Shown here in pieces: positions 41,685 through 50,702 of a stretch of DNA of 64,000 nucleotides. The translations under genes were made by a program, and so were the position numbers. Under the pieces are notes generated by a model. That model was not told the DNA's origin and made no database searches. It saw only the letters and a list, made by a program, of their open reading frames with translations. The stretch's first letter is position 1. Each line of letters starts with the position of its first letter. Source of the DNA: Planctomycetota bacterium (GTDB lineage: Bacteria; Planctomycetota; SZUA-567; H5-PLA8); assembly GCA_027493525.1 (NCBI GenBank), contig JAOSKN010000003.1, forward strand, positions 1,364,001 through 1,428,000. The letters are read 5' to 3'.

Positions 41685-44600
41685 CTACTCGCCTTCCAGC
41701 GCTCCGGCATCGCGGCCTTTACCCTGTGGCTTCCTGCCGGTGAAATCGCGCAGGAATGGCCCGTCGAACTGCCACGCGTACAGCTCCTCGATGCTCGTCT
41801 TCGCGTCCTTCAGCGTGCCATGGGCGATGCGCAGAAAGTCCACCGCGCCGGCCAGGCACTCGCCCTGCGGCGTGCCGCCCACGCACAGATCGCCGCCGTT
41901 GTCGAGGCTCGCCTCCGCGTCCGGGCCTTCGCCTTCGGCGTCCTTCTTCCCGTCCACGTACAGCGTCAGCTTCTTCGAGGCGCGGTCGCACTCGGCGATC
42001 ACATGGCGCCATGCCCCGTTGTTGAACTTCGCCGTGCTCTTCACCTGGTGCGTGCCGGCGCCGGTATTGACGGAGAAGACGAGCGCCCCGTCGGCCAGTT
42101 CCAGGGCGAAGCCGCGCTCGGCGCGCTTGCGCACCAGCACGCCGGCCGCAGGCGCGGCCTCGAGCTTGACATACGCCTCGATCAGGAAGTTCGACTTGTG
42201 GATGTCGGGCGTCTTCAGCCGCGCGCCTTCGTAGGTCTCGTCCACCGTCTTCTGGTTCTTGCCCTTGCCGGTGGTCTGCTTGACCGGCAACGGCTTGGTC
42301 ATCTCGGCATGCGCGGCGCAGGCGAAGCGGTCCTTCCCGTTGAGCTTCAGCGCGCCTTGCGCCCAGTCTTCCAACGGGCCGGTCTCGTAATCCCCGGCGC
42401 CTGCGCCCGCGACCTTCAAGGGAAAGCGGGGATGCTTCGAGTGGTAGTCGTGGCGGTCCAGGTCGTAATCCGTCATGTACCAGTGCTCGTCCAGGATCGT
42501 GCCCGGATCGTTGCCTGCCGGGACGAAGTTCCATTCGCCCACCACGCCGTAGAGGCTCCACGGCACGAAGAATCTGGCCCCCGCGTCGATCGCCGCCGAC
42601 CCGCTCGCGGGCCGGAAGTCCAGGTTCGCCCCGTCCTTCAACACGGGCGAGGACGCCTCCACTCCCAGCGACGCGGCCATGGCCTTGCGCTCGACGAGCG
42701 CGGCCTGCATCGACGCGAAGCTCTCGTGCTTTCTCCCCGCCTGTTCGAAGATCGCGAATTCCTTGGAGGTCTTGGAAAAAACGTTCCGCGCGAAGGCGTT
42801 GGTCTCGTGCGGATGCTCGTTCACCGCCTCGCCCTTGTCTTCCTTCAGCTTCCCGTGGGCGAAGACGTAGCTGCTGATGTCCTCGAACACGTTGCCGACC
42901 CAATTATGATAGCCTCCGCGCGGCGACCAATTCGAAGCCTGTTTGAAGCGGAAAATGGTATTCTGGTAGAAGTAGTTCAGCACCGTCGGCACCGCTTCGT
43001 AAAAGGCCACCTCCGCGCAGAGCGGGCTCGACGGATCGCTGGATTTACCCCACGCGATGTTGTTAAAATTGTAATTCTTGAAGCCCCCGTCGTGATAGAA
43101 CGCGAACCCCAGCCTCGCGTTCTTCCCGCGCGAGCCGTTCCAGTGCCAGTACCCGCCGGGGTTCCCCGAGATGTTGCTGTAGAGGTAGAACGGCCCGCCC
43201 TGCCACGTCTCGATCCCGCCCCAGTCGTTCGCCGCCAGCAGCGAATCCACGACCTTGTTGTGGTGGATCAGCACCCGCGAGAGCGGCGCCTCCCCGGGGC
43301 CGCCGCCTTTCCCGCCGTGCACGAAGATCCCCGAGCCGTAGCAGCGGCGCATGATGTTCCCCGCCACTTCCTGCTCGACGGCGAAGCCGATGTCCAGGTT
43401 ATGCCCGCTCGACTGCCGGTTCGGGCGCATCCCGACCATCTCGAAGTTGTTGCGCAGCACCCGCGCCCGCTCGAAGCGCGCGCCCGAGCCCTTGCTGAGG
43501 TGCACCGCGCCATGGTCCGTGAACCTGAAGGAACAGTCCTGCACCGTCACCGATCCGATCGCGCAGCGTCCATGAATCGCCTCGACCGAAACGCCACGCG
43601 AGACGTGCTCGAACGCGCAGCTCGAGATCGTCACGTCGTCGCTCGTCCCCCGCAGGCGCACGCAGGCGTTCTCCACGTTCTTGTGCATCCAGCTCGGGAA
43701 TTCCAGATCCCACCACGTGTTCGTGAAGCGGAACGTCAGGCCCGAAACGACCAGGTGGCTGGCGCCCTTCACGTTCATCGTTTCCTTCTTCTCGGCCGGG
43801 AAGATGTCCATCCGGTCCGGGGCGTCCGCGGCGGTGGGGTCCGAGAGCAGGTCGAAGCGCTTCGCCGCCTCGATCCGCGCCGCATTCGGATCCGCGTCCC
43901 CCGGCATGCGCGCATACAGCCGCCCGCCCTCGCCCTTCTTCTCGAACCAGAACTCGCCCGGCTCGTCCAGGTAGTGCGGCTTGTCCTCCAGGTAGTAGCG
44001 GTTCGCCGTGAGCAGCTTCCCGCTGTCGCCCCACCACGGCCCCTGGAACGCGAGTCCCTTGCGCTGCGCGTCGAACGCCTCCACTTTGGATGGGAACGGC
44101 GTCCCCATCACGATGCCCCACTCGCTGCGCACGATCGCCCCGACGTAGAAATCCGCGTCCTGGGTCAGGCGCTTTTTGTCCACCCCCAGGTGCATCTGCT
44201 TGCCCTTGACGGTGAATTTGTTGTTCGTTTCCTTCCACCATTCCGGCTGCTCCCACTCCCACCATTCGCTCATCACGTCTTCGAGGTTGCTCACCTTCCA
44301 GTTGGGCATGCGCGCCAGGTTCAGGCGCGTGATCTTCTCGCCCTCCACCAGCCAGACGTTCCGCGGCACGAAGTCGAGATCCGCGTGCCAGACCTTCGCG
44401 CCATCCGGAATCTTCGCGTGCGCTTCTCCCTGCTTCCAGTTTTTGACCAGCTCCGAACCGCAGATGAGCGCCTCGCCCTGCCCCCACGCCGGATCGCTGG
44501 TCAGACGGATCGGGTTGCCCGGCTCACCGGACTCCGCGCCGCGCAACTCACCGCGGTAGGTCACGCCGCGCTTGAAGACATACGTATGGACGCCTTTGCA

Positions 44601-44882
44601 GGCCTTCGCGGCGCCGGCCGCGTTGGGGTCCCAGGGGTGGTGCTTCCACGGCGCTTCCTTCGTTCCCGCCGCCGCGTCGTCGCCGCCTTCGTAATCGATG
44701 TACTTCACCGATGCGCCGGGTTCGAAGACGAACGGCTTGGGCTGCCACTTCAGGTCGCCTTCCGGGGTAACCTCGGCGTGCGGCTGGGCCCAGGAGAAAG
44801 GCTCCCCCGCGCGCGCGCATTGCAGTCCGGCGCCAAGCGCAAGCAAGGCCAAGGGAACCGAGATTCGCCAAGAGCTGTTCAT
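41685..44882 (-). CDS. Secreted right-handed beta-helix protein with C-terminal LamG domain
   Basis: 1065-aa exported protein from ATG 44882 (MNSSWRIS), followed by a signal peptide ending GLQCARA. Residues 60-380 contain KYIDYEGGDDAAAGT, typical of the start of polysaccharide-acting beta-helix proteins, then GVTYRGELRG. Residues 390-720 show repeated beta-helix coils (SHLVVSGLTFRFTNTWW, DDVTISSCAFEHV, GSVTVQDCSFRFTDHGAVHL, SRVLIHHNKVVDS). The end, about 880-1040, is a concanavalin-like LamG/laminin-G module (FLIEAYVKLEAAP, WRHVIAECDRASKKLTLYVDGKK, VDFLRIAHGTL). Probably a polysaccharide lyase or glycan-binding surface enzyme; catalytic residues were not identified. The upstream gap (44883-45120) is AT-rich. 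Confidence 0.8.
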   Translation of the reverse strand: MNSSWRISVPLALLALGAGLQCARAGEPFSWAQPHAEVTPEGDLKWQPKPFVFEPGASVKYIDYEGGDDAAAGTKEAPWKHHPWDPNAAGAAKACKGVHTYVFKRGVTYRGELRGAESGEPGNPIRLTSDPAWGQGEALICGSELVKNWKQGEAHAKIPDGAKVWHADLDFVPRNVWLVEGEKITRLNLARMPNWKVSNLEDVMSEWWEWEQPEWWKETNNKFTVKGKQMHLGVDKKRLTQDADFYVGAIVRSEWGIVMGTPFPSKVEAFDAQRKGLAFQGPWWGDSGKLLTANRYYLEDKPHYLDEPGEFWFEKKGEGGRLYARMPGDADPNAARIEAAKRFDLLSDPTAADAPDRMDIFPAEKKETMNVKGASHLVVSGLTFRFTNTWWDLEFPSWMHKNVENACVRLRGTSDDVTISSCAFEHVSRGVSVEAIHGRCAIGSVTVQDCSFRFTDHGAVHLSKGSGARFERARVLRNNFEMVGMRPNRQSSGHNLDIGFAVEQEVAGNIMRRCYGSGIFVHGGKGGGPGEAPLSRVLIHHNKVVDSLLAANDWGGIETWQGGPFYLYSNISGNPGGYWHWNGSRGKNARLGFAFYHDGGFKNYNFNNIAWGKSSDPSSPLCAEVAFYEAVPTVLNYFYQNTIFRFKQASNWSPRGGYHNWVGNVFEDISSYVFAHGKLKEDKGEAVNEHPHETNAFARNVFSKTSKEFAIFEQAGRKHESFASMQAALVERKAMAASLGVEASSPVLKDGANLDFRPASGSAAIDAGARFFVPWSLYGVVGEWNFVPAGNDPGTILDEHWYMTDYDLDRHDYHSKHPRFPLKVAGAGAGDYETGPLEDWAQGALKLNGKDRFACAAHAEMTKPLPVKQTTGKGKNQKTVDETYEGARLKTPDIHKSNFLIEAYVKLEAAPAAGVLVRKRAERGFALELADGALVFSVNTGAGTHQVKSTAKFNNGAWRHVIAECDRASKKLTLYVDGKKDAEGEGPDAEASLDNGGDLCVGGTPQGECLAGAVDFLRIAHGTLKDAKTSIEELYAWQFDGPFLRDFTGRKPQGKGRDAGALEGE

Positions 44883-45120
44883 GGAAAAGGCTCCGATGAT
44901 TGTCCGTAGCACCTCTTGCAACTGGGTACACCGCAAGCTGATAATCCCTCAACGCCACTGTGAAATTTACTCCAAAGTCCATCACTAAACTATGCAAATA
45001 AAGGTAACTACTATTATTCAAATAAAGTACAGAAATGATGGAAAGGAGTCGTTTGCAAGAAACGAATGGGTGAGTTCGCGTTTCGTTCTTAAAATGGGAA
45101 GAACCGGCACGTTGAGGCGG

Positions 45121-46233
45121 CTACTCCGGTATGGGAGAAGCCAAGGGCGTCTGCGCATCGGCCCGCTTCGGCACCACCCATTCGAATTGACCGGTTAGCG
45201 TGGGATTGTAGAGCTGCTTCAGAAAGAGCGCCGAGGCGCGCCGAACCAGCTCATCGATATCCAGCTCGAAGCGGATCACGGGAAGGGCAAACCCGAGCGG
45301 GAGCTGCCGGTTCGTCATCGCCGCGAGCCGGGGCCGGTAGGAGGCGTGGGGGTGCAGTTCCTGGGTCACGCCCAGGCAGGAGTAGTCGTCGATGACCAGC
45401 ATTCCGTCGGGGCGCGCGCTGGGCGCGCGTTCCAGGAATTCGAGGCCCAGCTTGCGGCCACTGTCCATTCCGGGCGGCGCAAAGATCCACTCGACGGCCT
45501 CGGGCTTCAGGCCCGCCTCGGAGAGCACCGCGCCCACGCCATCCTTCATGCCCGCTGGCGGATCGTTGCGAGGGCGTTTGTGGACGACCGCAACCCGCCG
45601 GCAGCCTTCGCGCACCAGGATGGAGACCGCATCGACGACCGCCGGCACGTTGTCGATCGAGGTGCCGCACGGCGCGGTGGGATCGCCCGTGAACTCATGG
45701 CCTGCAACCTCAAGGCGCGCCAGGTCTTTCCAGACGCCGGGCTTGGCGCGCGCCAGCACCACCAAGCCGTCCAGCTCGCCGTGCTCCAAATCATCCTCGA
45801 GGCCCGGAAAGCTCGAGAGCTTCGCCGGGACCTCCTGCTTGTAACGGTAGTAGCATTGAACCCGGCAACCCAGGCGCGTCAGCTCGGACTGCACGCCATA
45901 GGCCAGCACCGCGTTATAGGAATTGGGGCCCTGAAAGGCCGCCGGCAGCGCCGCCAGGCCCACCGACCAGACCACCGGACCCAGCTTGCCCAGCTCGGCG
46001 ACCGTCGTGCCAACTTTGCTCTTGCGCCTAAGCACGCCGGCCTTGACCAGCGCGTGCATGGCGCCGTTTAGCGTATCGTTGTTCGTGTTCAGGAGTTTGC
46101 AGAACTCCTGCTGTGTCGGCAGCCGGTCCCCCTCCTTTAATTGGTGGATGTGCAGGTACCGCACAACGCGCTTGTAAGCCTTGTAGGCTTGGGACCCTAC
46201 GCGAAGGTCGGCCGTATCGTCGGTGCGCGCCAT
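45121..46233 (-). CDS. GntR-type HTH regulator with LacI-like sensor domain
   Basis: About 370 aa from ATG 46233 (MARTDDTADL). Residues 10-75 form a winged helix of the GntR type (YKRVVRYLHIHQLKEGDRLPTQQEFCKLLNTNNDTLNGAMHALVKAGVL). The rest resembles a periplasmic-binding-protein/LacI effector domain (VWSVGLAALP, DGLVVLARAKPG, SIDNVPAVVDAVSILVREGCRRVAVVHKR, DGMLVIDDYSCLGV). This hybrid class is frequent in Lentisphaerae/Planctomycetes-type genomes beside secreted sugar enzymes. It is divergent from the heparinase-like gene and near the beta-helix protein, so it probably senses a sugar released by them. TTG 46245 is an alternative start. Confidence 0.85.
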   Translation of the reverse strand: MARTDDTADLRVGSQAYKAYKRVVRYLHIHQLKEGDRLPTQQEFCKLLNTNNDTLNGAMHALVKAGVLRRKSKVGTTVAELGKLGPVVWSVGLAALPAAFQGPNSYNAVLAYGVQSELTRLGCRVQCYYRYKQEVPAKLSSFPGLEDDLEHGELDGLVVLARAKPGVWKDLARLEVAGHEFTGDPTAPCGTSIDNVPAVVDAVSILVREGCRRVAVVHKRPRNDPPAGMKDGVGAVLSEAGLKPEAVEWIFAPPGMDSGRKLGLEFLERAPSARPDGMLVIDDYSCLGVTQELHPHASYRPRLAAMTNRQLPLGFALPVIRFELDIDELVRRASALFLKQLYNPTLTGQFEWVVPKRADAQTPLASPIPE

Positions 46234-46259
46234 GGAATCGCCCAACTTTCTCCGCCATT

Positions 46260-46278
46260 TATACCGAACTGCGGTGTA
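46260..46278. promoter_or_regulatory. Near-perfect dyad between regulator and heparinase-like gene
   Basis: TATACCG-aactg-CGGTGTA, a dyad with one mismatch, in the 167-bp divergent gap. TACACCG appears again near 46311-46317, inverted relative to CGGTGTA. Its placement just upstream of the regulator start suggests an autoregulatory site. Confidence 0.4.
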
Positions 46279-46400
46279 ATTAATCCAACCGTAGATCAGT
46301 ATACACGAGGATACACCGGCCCAGGAGTAAAAACGGCACTCGAACTTAAACTATAACCTATTGCCTATCATTTAGTTGCAGGACGGCCAGGGGACCGGGC

Positions 46401-48794
46401 ATGTTCAGACTTCGATCCGCGCTCATCCTTCTGGGAGCCGCAGCAGCCGCCGCGTGGGGCGCTTGGGCTGGAGCGGCCAGCCAGGTTCCGGAAGTCCAGC
46501 TCCTCCTCAAGCGTCCCCGTCCCATGCTTCCGCAGGACCTCAAAGCGCGGGACCAGACGCCCGTTTCCGATCTCCTCAAACGCAAGCTGCTCGGCATCAG
46601 TTCCATTCAAGGCGCGCACGGGCAAAGCTACCAATGCCGCTCGTGCAGCCACATCCTGGAGCGCAAGGACGCGGCGACCCACGCCTGCCCCAAATGCGGG
46701 CGGACGTACGCCCACGAAAAGGTCGAGAAGGCTTACACGACCTGGTGCCGCAACCAGGACGGCGACTGGCTCGAAGCGCTCGGCCGCGCGTACCTGCGCA
46801 CGGGCGACCAGGCCTGCGCCAGACGCGCGATCGAGGGGCTGCTGGAATACGCGCGGATCTACCCCACCTTCCCCAAGGGCCCGGACGACGGACGCCTGAC
46901 GTTCAACTGGCTCCAGGACGTCTTCATCGTCAACTCCATGACCCGGGCCTACGACGGCGTCTACGAGGCCTGCACGCCGGAGGAGCGAAGCGCGATTGAA
47001 AATGGTCTATTCCGGAACGTGGTCAAGACCGTGGACCGCTGGTTTCCCGACAACCGCTATCCGGAGGGCAACCTCGAACTGGCGCAGTGCATCGGCCAGA
47101 TCGGGCTTGTGCTGAAGGATCCGGACCTGCTCTACCGGGCCTTCTACCGGCCCGACCGCGCGCTCGACGCGCTCTTCACGCAATTCGCGCCGGACGGGCT
47201 CTCGCCGAAGTTCCCGACCTATCACACGATCATGGTGGAACAGCTCGACGGCTTCGGGGACGCGCTGGGCGAGGACGCGGGCCGCTTCTACATCGACAAG
47301 ATTCGCTTCCTGCGCGAGGCGCTGGACGGGACGCGCTTTCCCGACGGCAGCCTGCCCGGCTTCGCGCACGGCAACGTGGGCAACCGCGCCTGGAAGAGCC
47401 GCGCGCCCGAGCGAAGCACCACCTACCATGACAGCGGGTTGACCTTCCTGCGCGCGCAGACGCCGGACGGACCGGCCTGTCTGGGCTTCCATTGGGGGCA
47501 GCCCAAGCGCAACGACGGCTGCCGCTTCGATATCCAGTTCTACGCGCTCGACCAGCACCTCATCCAGCCCTGCGGAACCGCGCCGTACAGCCATGAGTTC
47601 TTCGGCTCGTGGTACAAGCACGCGCTGGGCGGGAATTTCATCCTCGTGGACGGCCAGGACCACGCGAACGTGGGCGGCACGCTGACCCACGAACTGCTCG
47701 GCGCGCCGATCCAGATCGTGTGCGCAAAGGTGGACGGCCTGGCCCCGGGCGTGAACGCGCAGCGCCACCTCGCGCTCCTCCCCGAAGGCGTCGTGGTGCT
47801 CGTCGACGGCTTGCAGTCGGGCGCGCCGCACCGGTACGACTGGTCGCTGCACGGGCCGGGCGAGTGGAATCTGCCCCTGGAACTCAAGGCGGCCGAGGGC
47901 GCGCTGGGCAAGAGCGACGGTTACGTGGCGCTGAAGGACGTCAGGCGCGGCGCCGGCAAACCTGCCTTGGTGGCCGATGCGAGCTTGCCCGGCGGCCGGA
48001 AAGGAGGCGCGGCCACGCTGCGCGCTCATCTCGTCCAGCCCGCGGGCAGCGAGGTCTTCACCGCGCAGGGGCCAAGCGGGTATACGGCCAAGCCCATGCC
48101 GATGCTGATGCTGCGCCATGCCGGCGCGCGAAGGCTCGCCGTGGTGGCGGTGCTCGACCCTGCGCGCGCCAAGGAGACCGGCCACGTGCAGGACGTGACG
48201 GTCGAACCCGCCGACCTGGCCGCCGCCTCGACGCTCACGATCCGCGTCCAGCTTTCGGGCAGGACCTACCGGTTCGAATCCTCATTCGAGACCGGCCGGA
48301 TGCGCCTGCTCGAGCCGTCCGGTCTCGATAAGCCGGTCGCGCGCGCGTTGCCTGCGGCGCAACCCGAGCGCACGCCTCCGGCGCCACCCCCCGCTGCTGC
48401 CGTCGCCGCCAGTTCGCCGCCCGCGCCGCCCGCCGCGGCCGAGCACCGCGCGGCGCTGGAGGAGGCCCTGCGTGCGAGCGCGCTCTCCGGCAAGAAGGCG
48501 CACGTCAACGTGCTGGGCCGGCAGGACGAGGTCGCGCTCGTCCGCGCCGACGCGAGAGCGGTCTTCGTGCGCATTCAGGGCAACGATCTGCCGCTGGCAT
48601 GGAAGGATCTCAAGGACGAGGATGTGGCGCGCATCGCCTTCGCCTGCTTCAACGAGCGGCCGGAGCTTCTCGTCCATGCCGGGGCCCTCGCGGCGGGGCC
48701 TGAGCTTCAGGCGCTCCATGCGCGCATCCGCGATCGCCTCTACGAACTCGATCCCGCGCAGGCGCGCAAGCTGGCCTCCCTCGCGGGGCCGTGA
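46401..48794 (+). CDS. Secreted heparinase II/III-like polysaccharide lyase
   Basis: 797-aa exported protein from ATG 46401 with a signal peptide (FRLRSALILLGAAAAAAWGAWA). Residues about 73-100 hold a four-cysteine zinc ribbon (CRSCSH ... CPKCGRTY), as in some heparinase-II/III-like lyases. The alpha-toroid part includes LTFNWLQDVFIVNSMTRAYDGVYEAC and NRYPEGNLELAQCIGQIGL; the beta-sandwich contains TTYHDSGLTFLRAQ, NFILVDGQDHANVGGTL and VVVLVDGLQSGAPHRYDW. A Pro/Ala-rich linker near 655-680 leads to an unrecognised C-terminal 120-residue domain. Predicted substrate is an acidic polysaccharide. Control by the divergent GntR-LacI-type regulator is likely. Confidence 0.8.
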   Translation: MFRLRSALILLGAAAAAAWGAWAGAASQVPEVQLLLKRPRPMLPQDLKARDQTPVSDLLKRKLLGISSIQGAHGQSYQCRSCSHILERKDAATHACPKCGRTYAHEKVEKAYTTWCRNQDGDWLEALGRAYLRTGDQACARRAIEGLLEYARIYPTFPKGPDDGRLTFNWLQDVFIVNSMTRAYDGVYEACTPEERSAIENGLFRNVVKTVDRWFPDNRYPEGNLELAQCIGQIGLVLKDPDLLYRAFYRPDRALDALFTQFAPDGLSPKFPTYHTIMVEQLDGFGDALGEDAGRFYIDKIRFLREALDGTRFPDGSLPGFAHGNVGNRAWKSRAPERSTTYHDSGLTFLRAQTPDGPACLGFHWGQPKRNDGCRFDIQFYALDQHLIQPCGTAPYSHEFFGSWYKHALGGNFILVDGQDHANVGGTLTHELLGAPIQIVCAKVDGLAPGVNAQRHLALLPEGVVVLVDGLQSGAPHRYDWSLHGPGEWNLPLELKAAEGALGKSDGYVALKDVRRGAGKPALVADASLPGGRKGGAATLRAHLVQPAGSEVFTAQGPSGYTAKPMPMLMLRHAGARRLAVVAVLDPARAKETGHVQDVTVEPADLAAASTLTIRVQLSGRTYRFESSFETGRMRLLEPSGLDKPVARALPAAQPERTPPAPPPAAAVAASSPPAPPAAAEHRAALEEALRASALSGKKAHVNVLGRQDEVALVRADARAVFVRIQGNDLPLAWKDLKDEDVARIAFACFNERPELLVHAGALAAGPELQALHARIRDRLYELDPAQARKLASLAGP

Positions 48795-48830
48795 TCGATA
48801 CTCGACCCATGCGCTCCACTCTATCGGCTA

Positions 48831-48996
48831 AGAGTGCGTCCTAAAACGTCTCGCGGCCGTCTTCGGGCGGCGGGCATCGCGATGCGTCGTTGGCCTCCTT
48901 GCCGTATCCTCGTCCCGATACGGCTCGTTCGGCCGCCTCGCCTCGCTTGCCCGGCGCTCCGAAGCCGCCTCGCGATCCGGTTTTAGGACGCACTCT
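48831..48996. repeat. Small element with 17-bp perfect terminal inverted repeats (MITE-like)
   Basis: Arms AGAGTGCGTCCTAAAAC (48831-48847) and its exact complement (48980-48996) enclose 132 bp with internal palindromes, such as GCCGTATC/GATACGGC. There is no open frame for a transposase. The structure suits an internally deleted insertion sequence or MITE. It lies between the heparinase-like gene and the hydrogenase promoter. I do not recognise the parent family. Confidence 0.65.
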
Positions 48997-49035
48997 AAAC
49001 AGAAGTAAAGACCCGCGATTTGCGGTAGGATCGTA

Positions 49036-49063
49036 TTGGCAAGTGCACCCTCTCCATTATAAA
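49036..49063 (+). promoter_or_regulatory. Sigma-70-like promoter of the hydrogenase operon
   Basis: -35 TTGGCA (49036-49041), 16-bp spacer, -10 TATAAA (49058-49063). The predicted start is about 20 nt before the hydB ATG, and the short leader contains the AGGA ribosome site (49081-49084). The MITE-like element ends 39 bp upstream. Confidence 0.6.
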
Positions 49064-49090
49064 AGGGTTATCGCGTTCCCAGGAACCTCC

Positions 49091-50251
49091 ATGTCCAAGC
49101 ATGCCTCGCCGACCCTCCCTGCACCCGTCCTCTGGACGCGCGGCGATATGGACCGTTTCTTCGAAACGTTGCGCAAAGAGGGCTATCAGCCGGTGGGGCC
49201 GACGCTGCGCGACGGCGCGATCGTGTACGACACGCTGAGTTCCACGCGCGACCTGCCGGTAGGCTGGGGTGACGAACAAGAACCGGGCGCGTACCGGTTG
49301 CGCAAGCGCGGCGACGAGGCGCTCTTCGGGTACGTGGTCGGGCCGCAGTCGTGGAAGCAATACCTCTTTCCACCGCGCCGCAAGCTCTGGTCGGCCGACC
49401 GCGCAGCCGGCGGGCTGGAATTCAAGCCTTCCGCGGAAGCGCCGCCGAAGTACGCCTTCATCGGAGTGCGCGGCTGCGAACTCCATGCGCTTCAGGTCCA
49501 GGACAAGGCGTTTCTCGAGGGGCCTTATGCGGACCCCTACTACCGCGCTGTCCGCGAGGGCTCGCTGGTCGTCGCGGTCAACTGCGGCACGTCCGCGGCG
49601 ACCTGTTTCTGCGCCTCGATGGGGACGGGGCCCAAGGTCGAACGCGGCTTCGACCTGGCCCTGACCGAACTGCTCGACGGCGGGCAGCGCTTCGTCGTCG
49701 AAGCCGGCAGCGCGCGCGGGGCAAAGTTCGTGGACGAGCTGAGCCCTCAAGCCGCCGCGCCGGAGGATCTCGCGGAGGCCGCGCGCGTCGTCGAACGGAC
49801 CGCCGCGACGCTCCGCCGGAAGGTCGAACCCGGCGGCCTGCGCGAACTGCTCGCGCGCAACCTGGAGCACCCGCGCTGGGACGAGGTCGCCAGCCGCTGC
49901 CAGACCTGCGCCAACTGCACGCTCGTCTGCCCCACCTGCTTCTGCAGCACCGTCGAGGACGTCTCGGACCTTACCGGCGAGCATGCCGAACGCTGGCGGC
50001 GCTGGGACTCCTGCTTCACCTTCGACCATTCGTACCTACACGGCGGCGCGGTGCGCGCCTCGGCCATGTCGCGCTACCGGCAGTGGCTGACCCACAAGTT
50101 CGGGACGTGGCACGATCAGTTCGGCGTCTCGGGCTGTGTCGGCTGCGGGCGCTGCATCTCCTGGTGCCCGGTGGGCATCGACGTGACGGAGGAACTCGCG
50201 GCCATCCGCGCGAACGACCTCGGGAAGGACGGCGAGCATGCGCACCCTTGA
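49091..50251 (+). CDS. hydB: Group 3b [NiFe]-hydrogenase beta subunit (4Fe-4S dicluster)
   Basis: 386-aa Fe-S subunit of the cytosolic sulfhydrogenase-type complex. The N-terminal part (GVRGCELHALQVQDKAFL, CGTSAATCFCASMGTGP) is the FrhB/HydB type. The C-terminus carries two 4Fe-4S motifs, CQTCANCTLVCPTCFC and CVGCGRCISWCPVGID, which relay electrons between the hydrogenase module and the diaphorase. ATG 49091 is chosen because of AGGA 6 nt upstream; longer frames to 48890 run into the inverted-repeat element. It overlaps the next gene by 14 bp. Confidence 0.9.
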   Translation: MSKHASPTLPAPVLWTRGDMDRFFETLRKEGYQPVGPTLRDGAIVYDTLSSTRDLPVGWGDEQEPGAYRLRKRGDEALFGYVVGPQSWKQYLFPPRRKLWSADRAAGGLEFKPSAEAPPKYAFIGVRGCELHALQVQDKAFLEGPYADPYYRAVREGSLVVAVNCGTSAATCFCASMGTGPKVERGFDLALTELLDGGQRFVVEAGSARGAKFVDELSPQAAAPEDLAEAARVVERTAATLRRKVEPGGLRELLARNLEHPRWDEVASRCQTCANCTLVCPTCFCSTVEDVSDLTGEHAERWRRWDSCFTFDHSYLHGGAVRASAMSRYRQWLTHKFGTWHDQFGVSGCVGCGRCISWCPVGIDVTEELAAIRANDLGKDGEHAHP

Positions 50252-50702
50252 ACCGACCCTGGCCGAACACCCATTCTTCCGCGACCTCGCCGAGGACTAC
50301 ATCCGCCTCTGCGCGGGCTGCGCCAAGAACGTGGTCTTCAAGCCTGGGCAGTACCTGCTCCGCGAAGGCCATAAGGCGGATCAATTCTTCGTCCTGCGCG
50401 CCGGGCGCGTGCAGCTCCAGATGGAAGCGCCCGGCCGCGAGCCCCTGACGATCCAGAGCTTCTCCGAGGGCGACGTGATCGGCTGGTCGTGGCTCGTCCC
50501 GCCCTACCGCTGGGCATTCGACGCGAAGGCCGTCGAGGCCACGCGCTGCCTCGCCCTAGACGGCGCGTGCCTGCGCAAGAAATGCGAGGCCAACCACGAC
50601 CTGGGTTACGAACTCTTCAAACGCATCGCCGCGATGATGGAGCGCCGGCTCCACGCCACGCGCCTGCAGATCCTGGACGTCTATGCCGCGCCCGGCCGCT
50701 GA
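50238..50702 (+). CDS. Cyclic-nucleotide-binding domain protein in hydrogenase operon
   Basis: 154-aa single cNMP-binding (Crp-type) domain: FFRDLAEDYIRLCAGCAKNVVFKPGQYLLREGHKADQFFVL is the family beta-roll start, followed by FSEGDVIGWSWLVPPYRWAFDA in place of the usual phosphate-binding cassette and a helix ending LDVYAAPGR. There is no DNA-binding HTH, so it is not a Crp-type transcription factor. The WSWL segment lacks the Arg needed for canonical cAMP binding. It sits between hydB and hydG with overlaps on both sides, so it is likely a structural or regulatory partner of the complex. Confidence 0.8.
   Translation: MRTLEPTLAEHPFFRDLAEDYIRLCAGCAKNVVFKPGQYLLREGHKADQFFVLRAGRVQLQMEAPGREPLTIQSFSEGDVIGWSWLVPPYRWAFDAKAVEATRCLALDGACLRKKCEANHDLGYELFKRIAAMMERRLHATRLQILDVYAAPGR

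Noticed and set aside
41820..44909. 1029-codon plus-strand open frame
   Set aside because: Antisense shadow of the beta-helix/LamG gene, with no domain signal.
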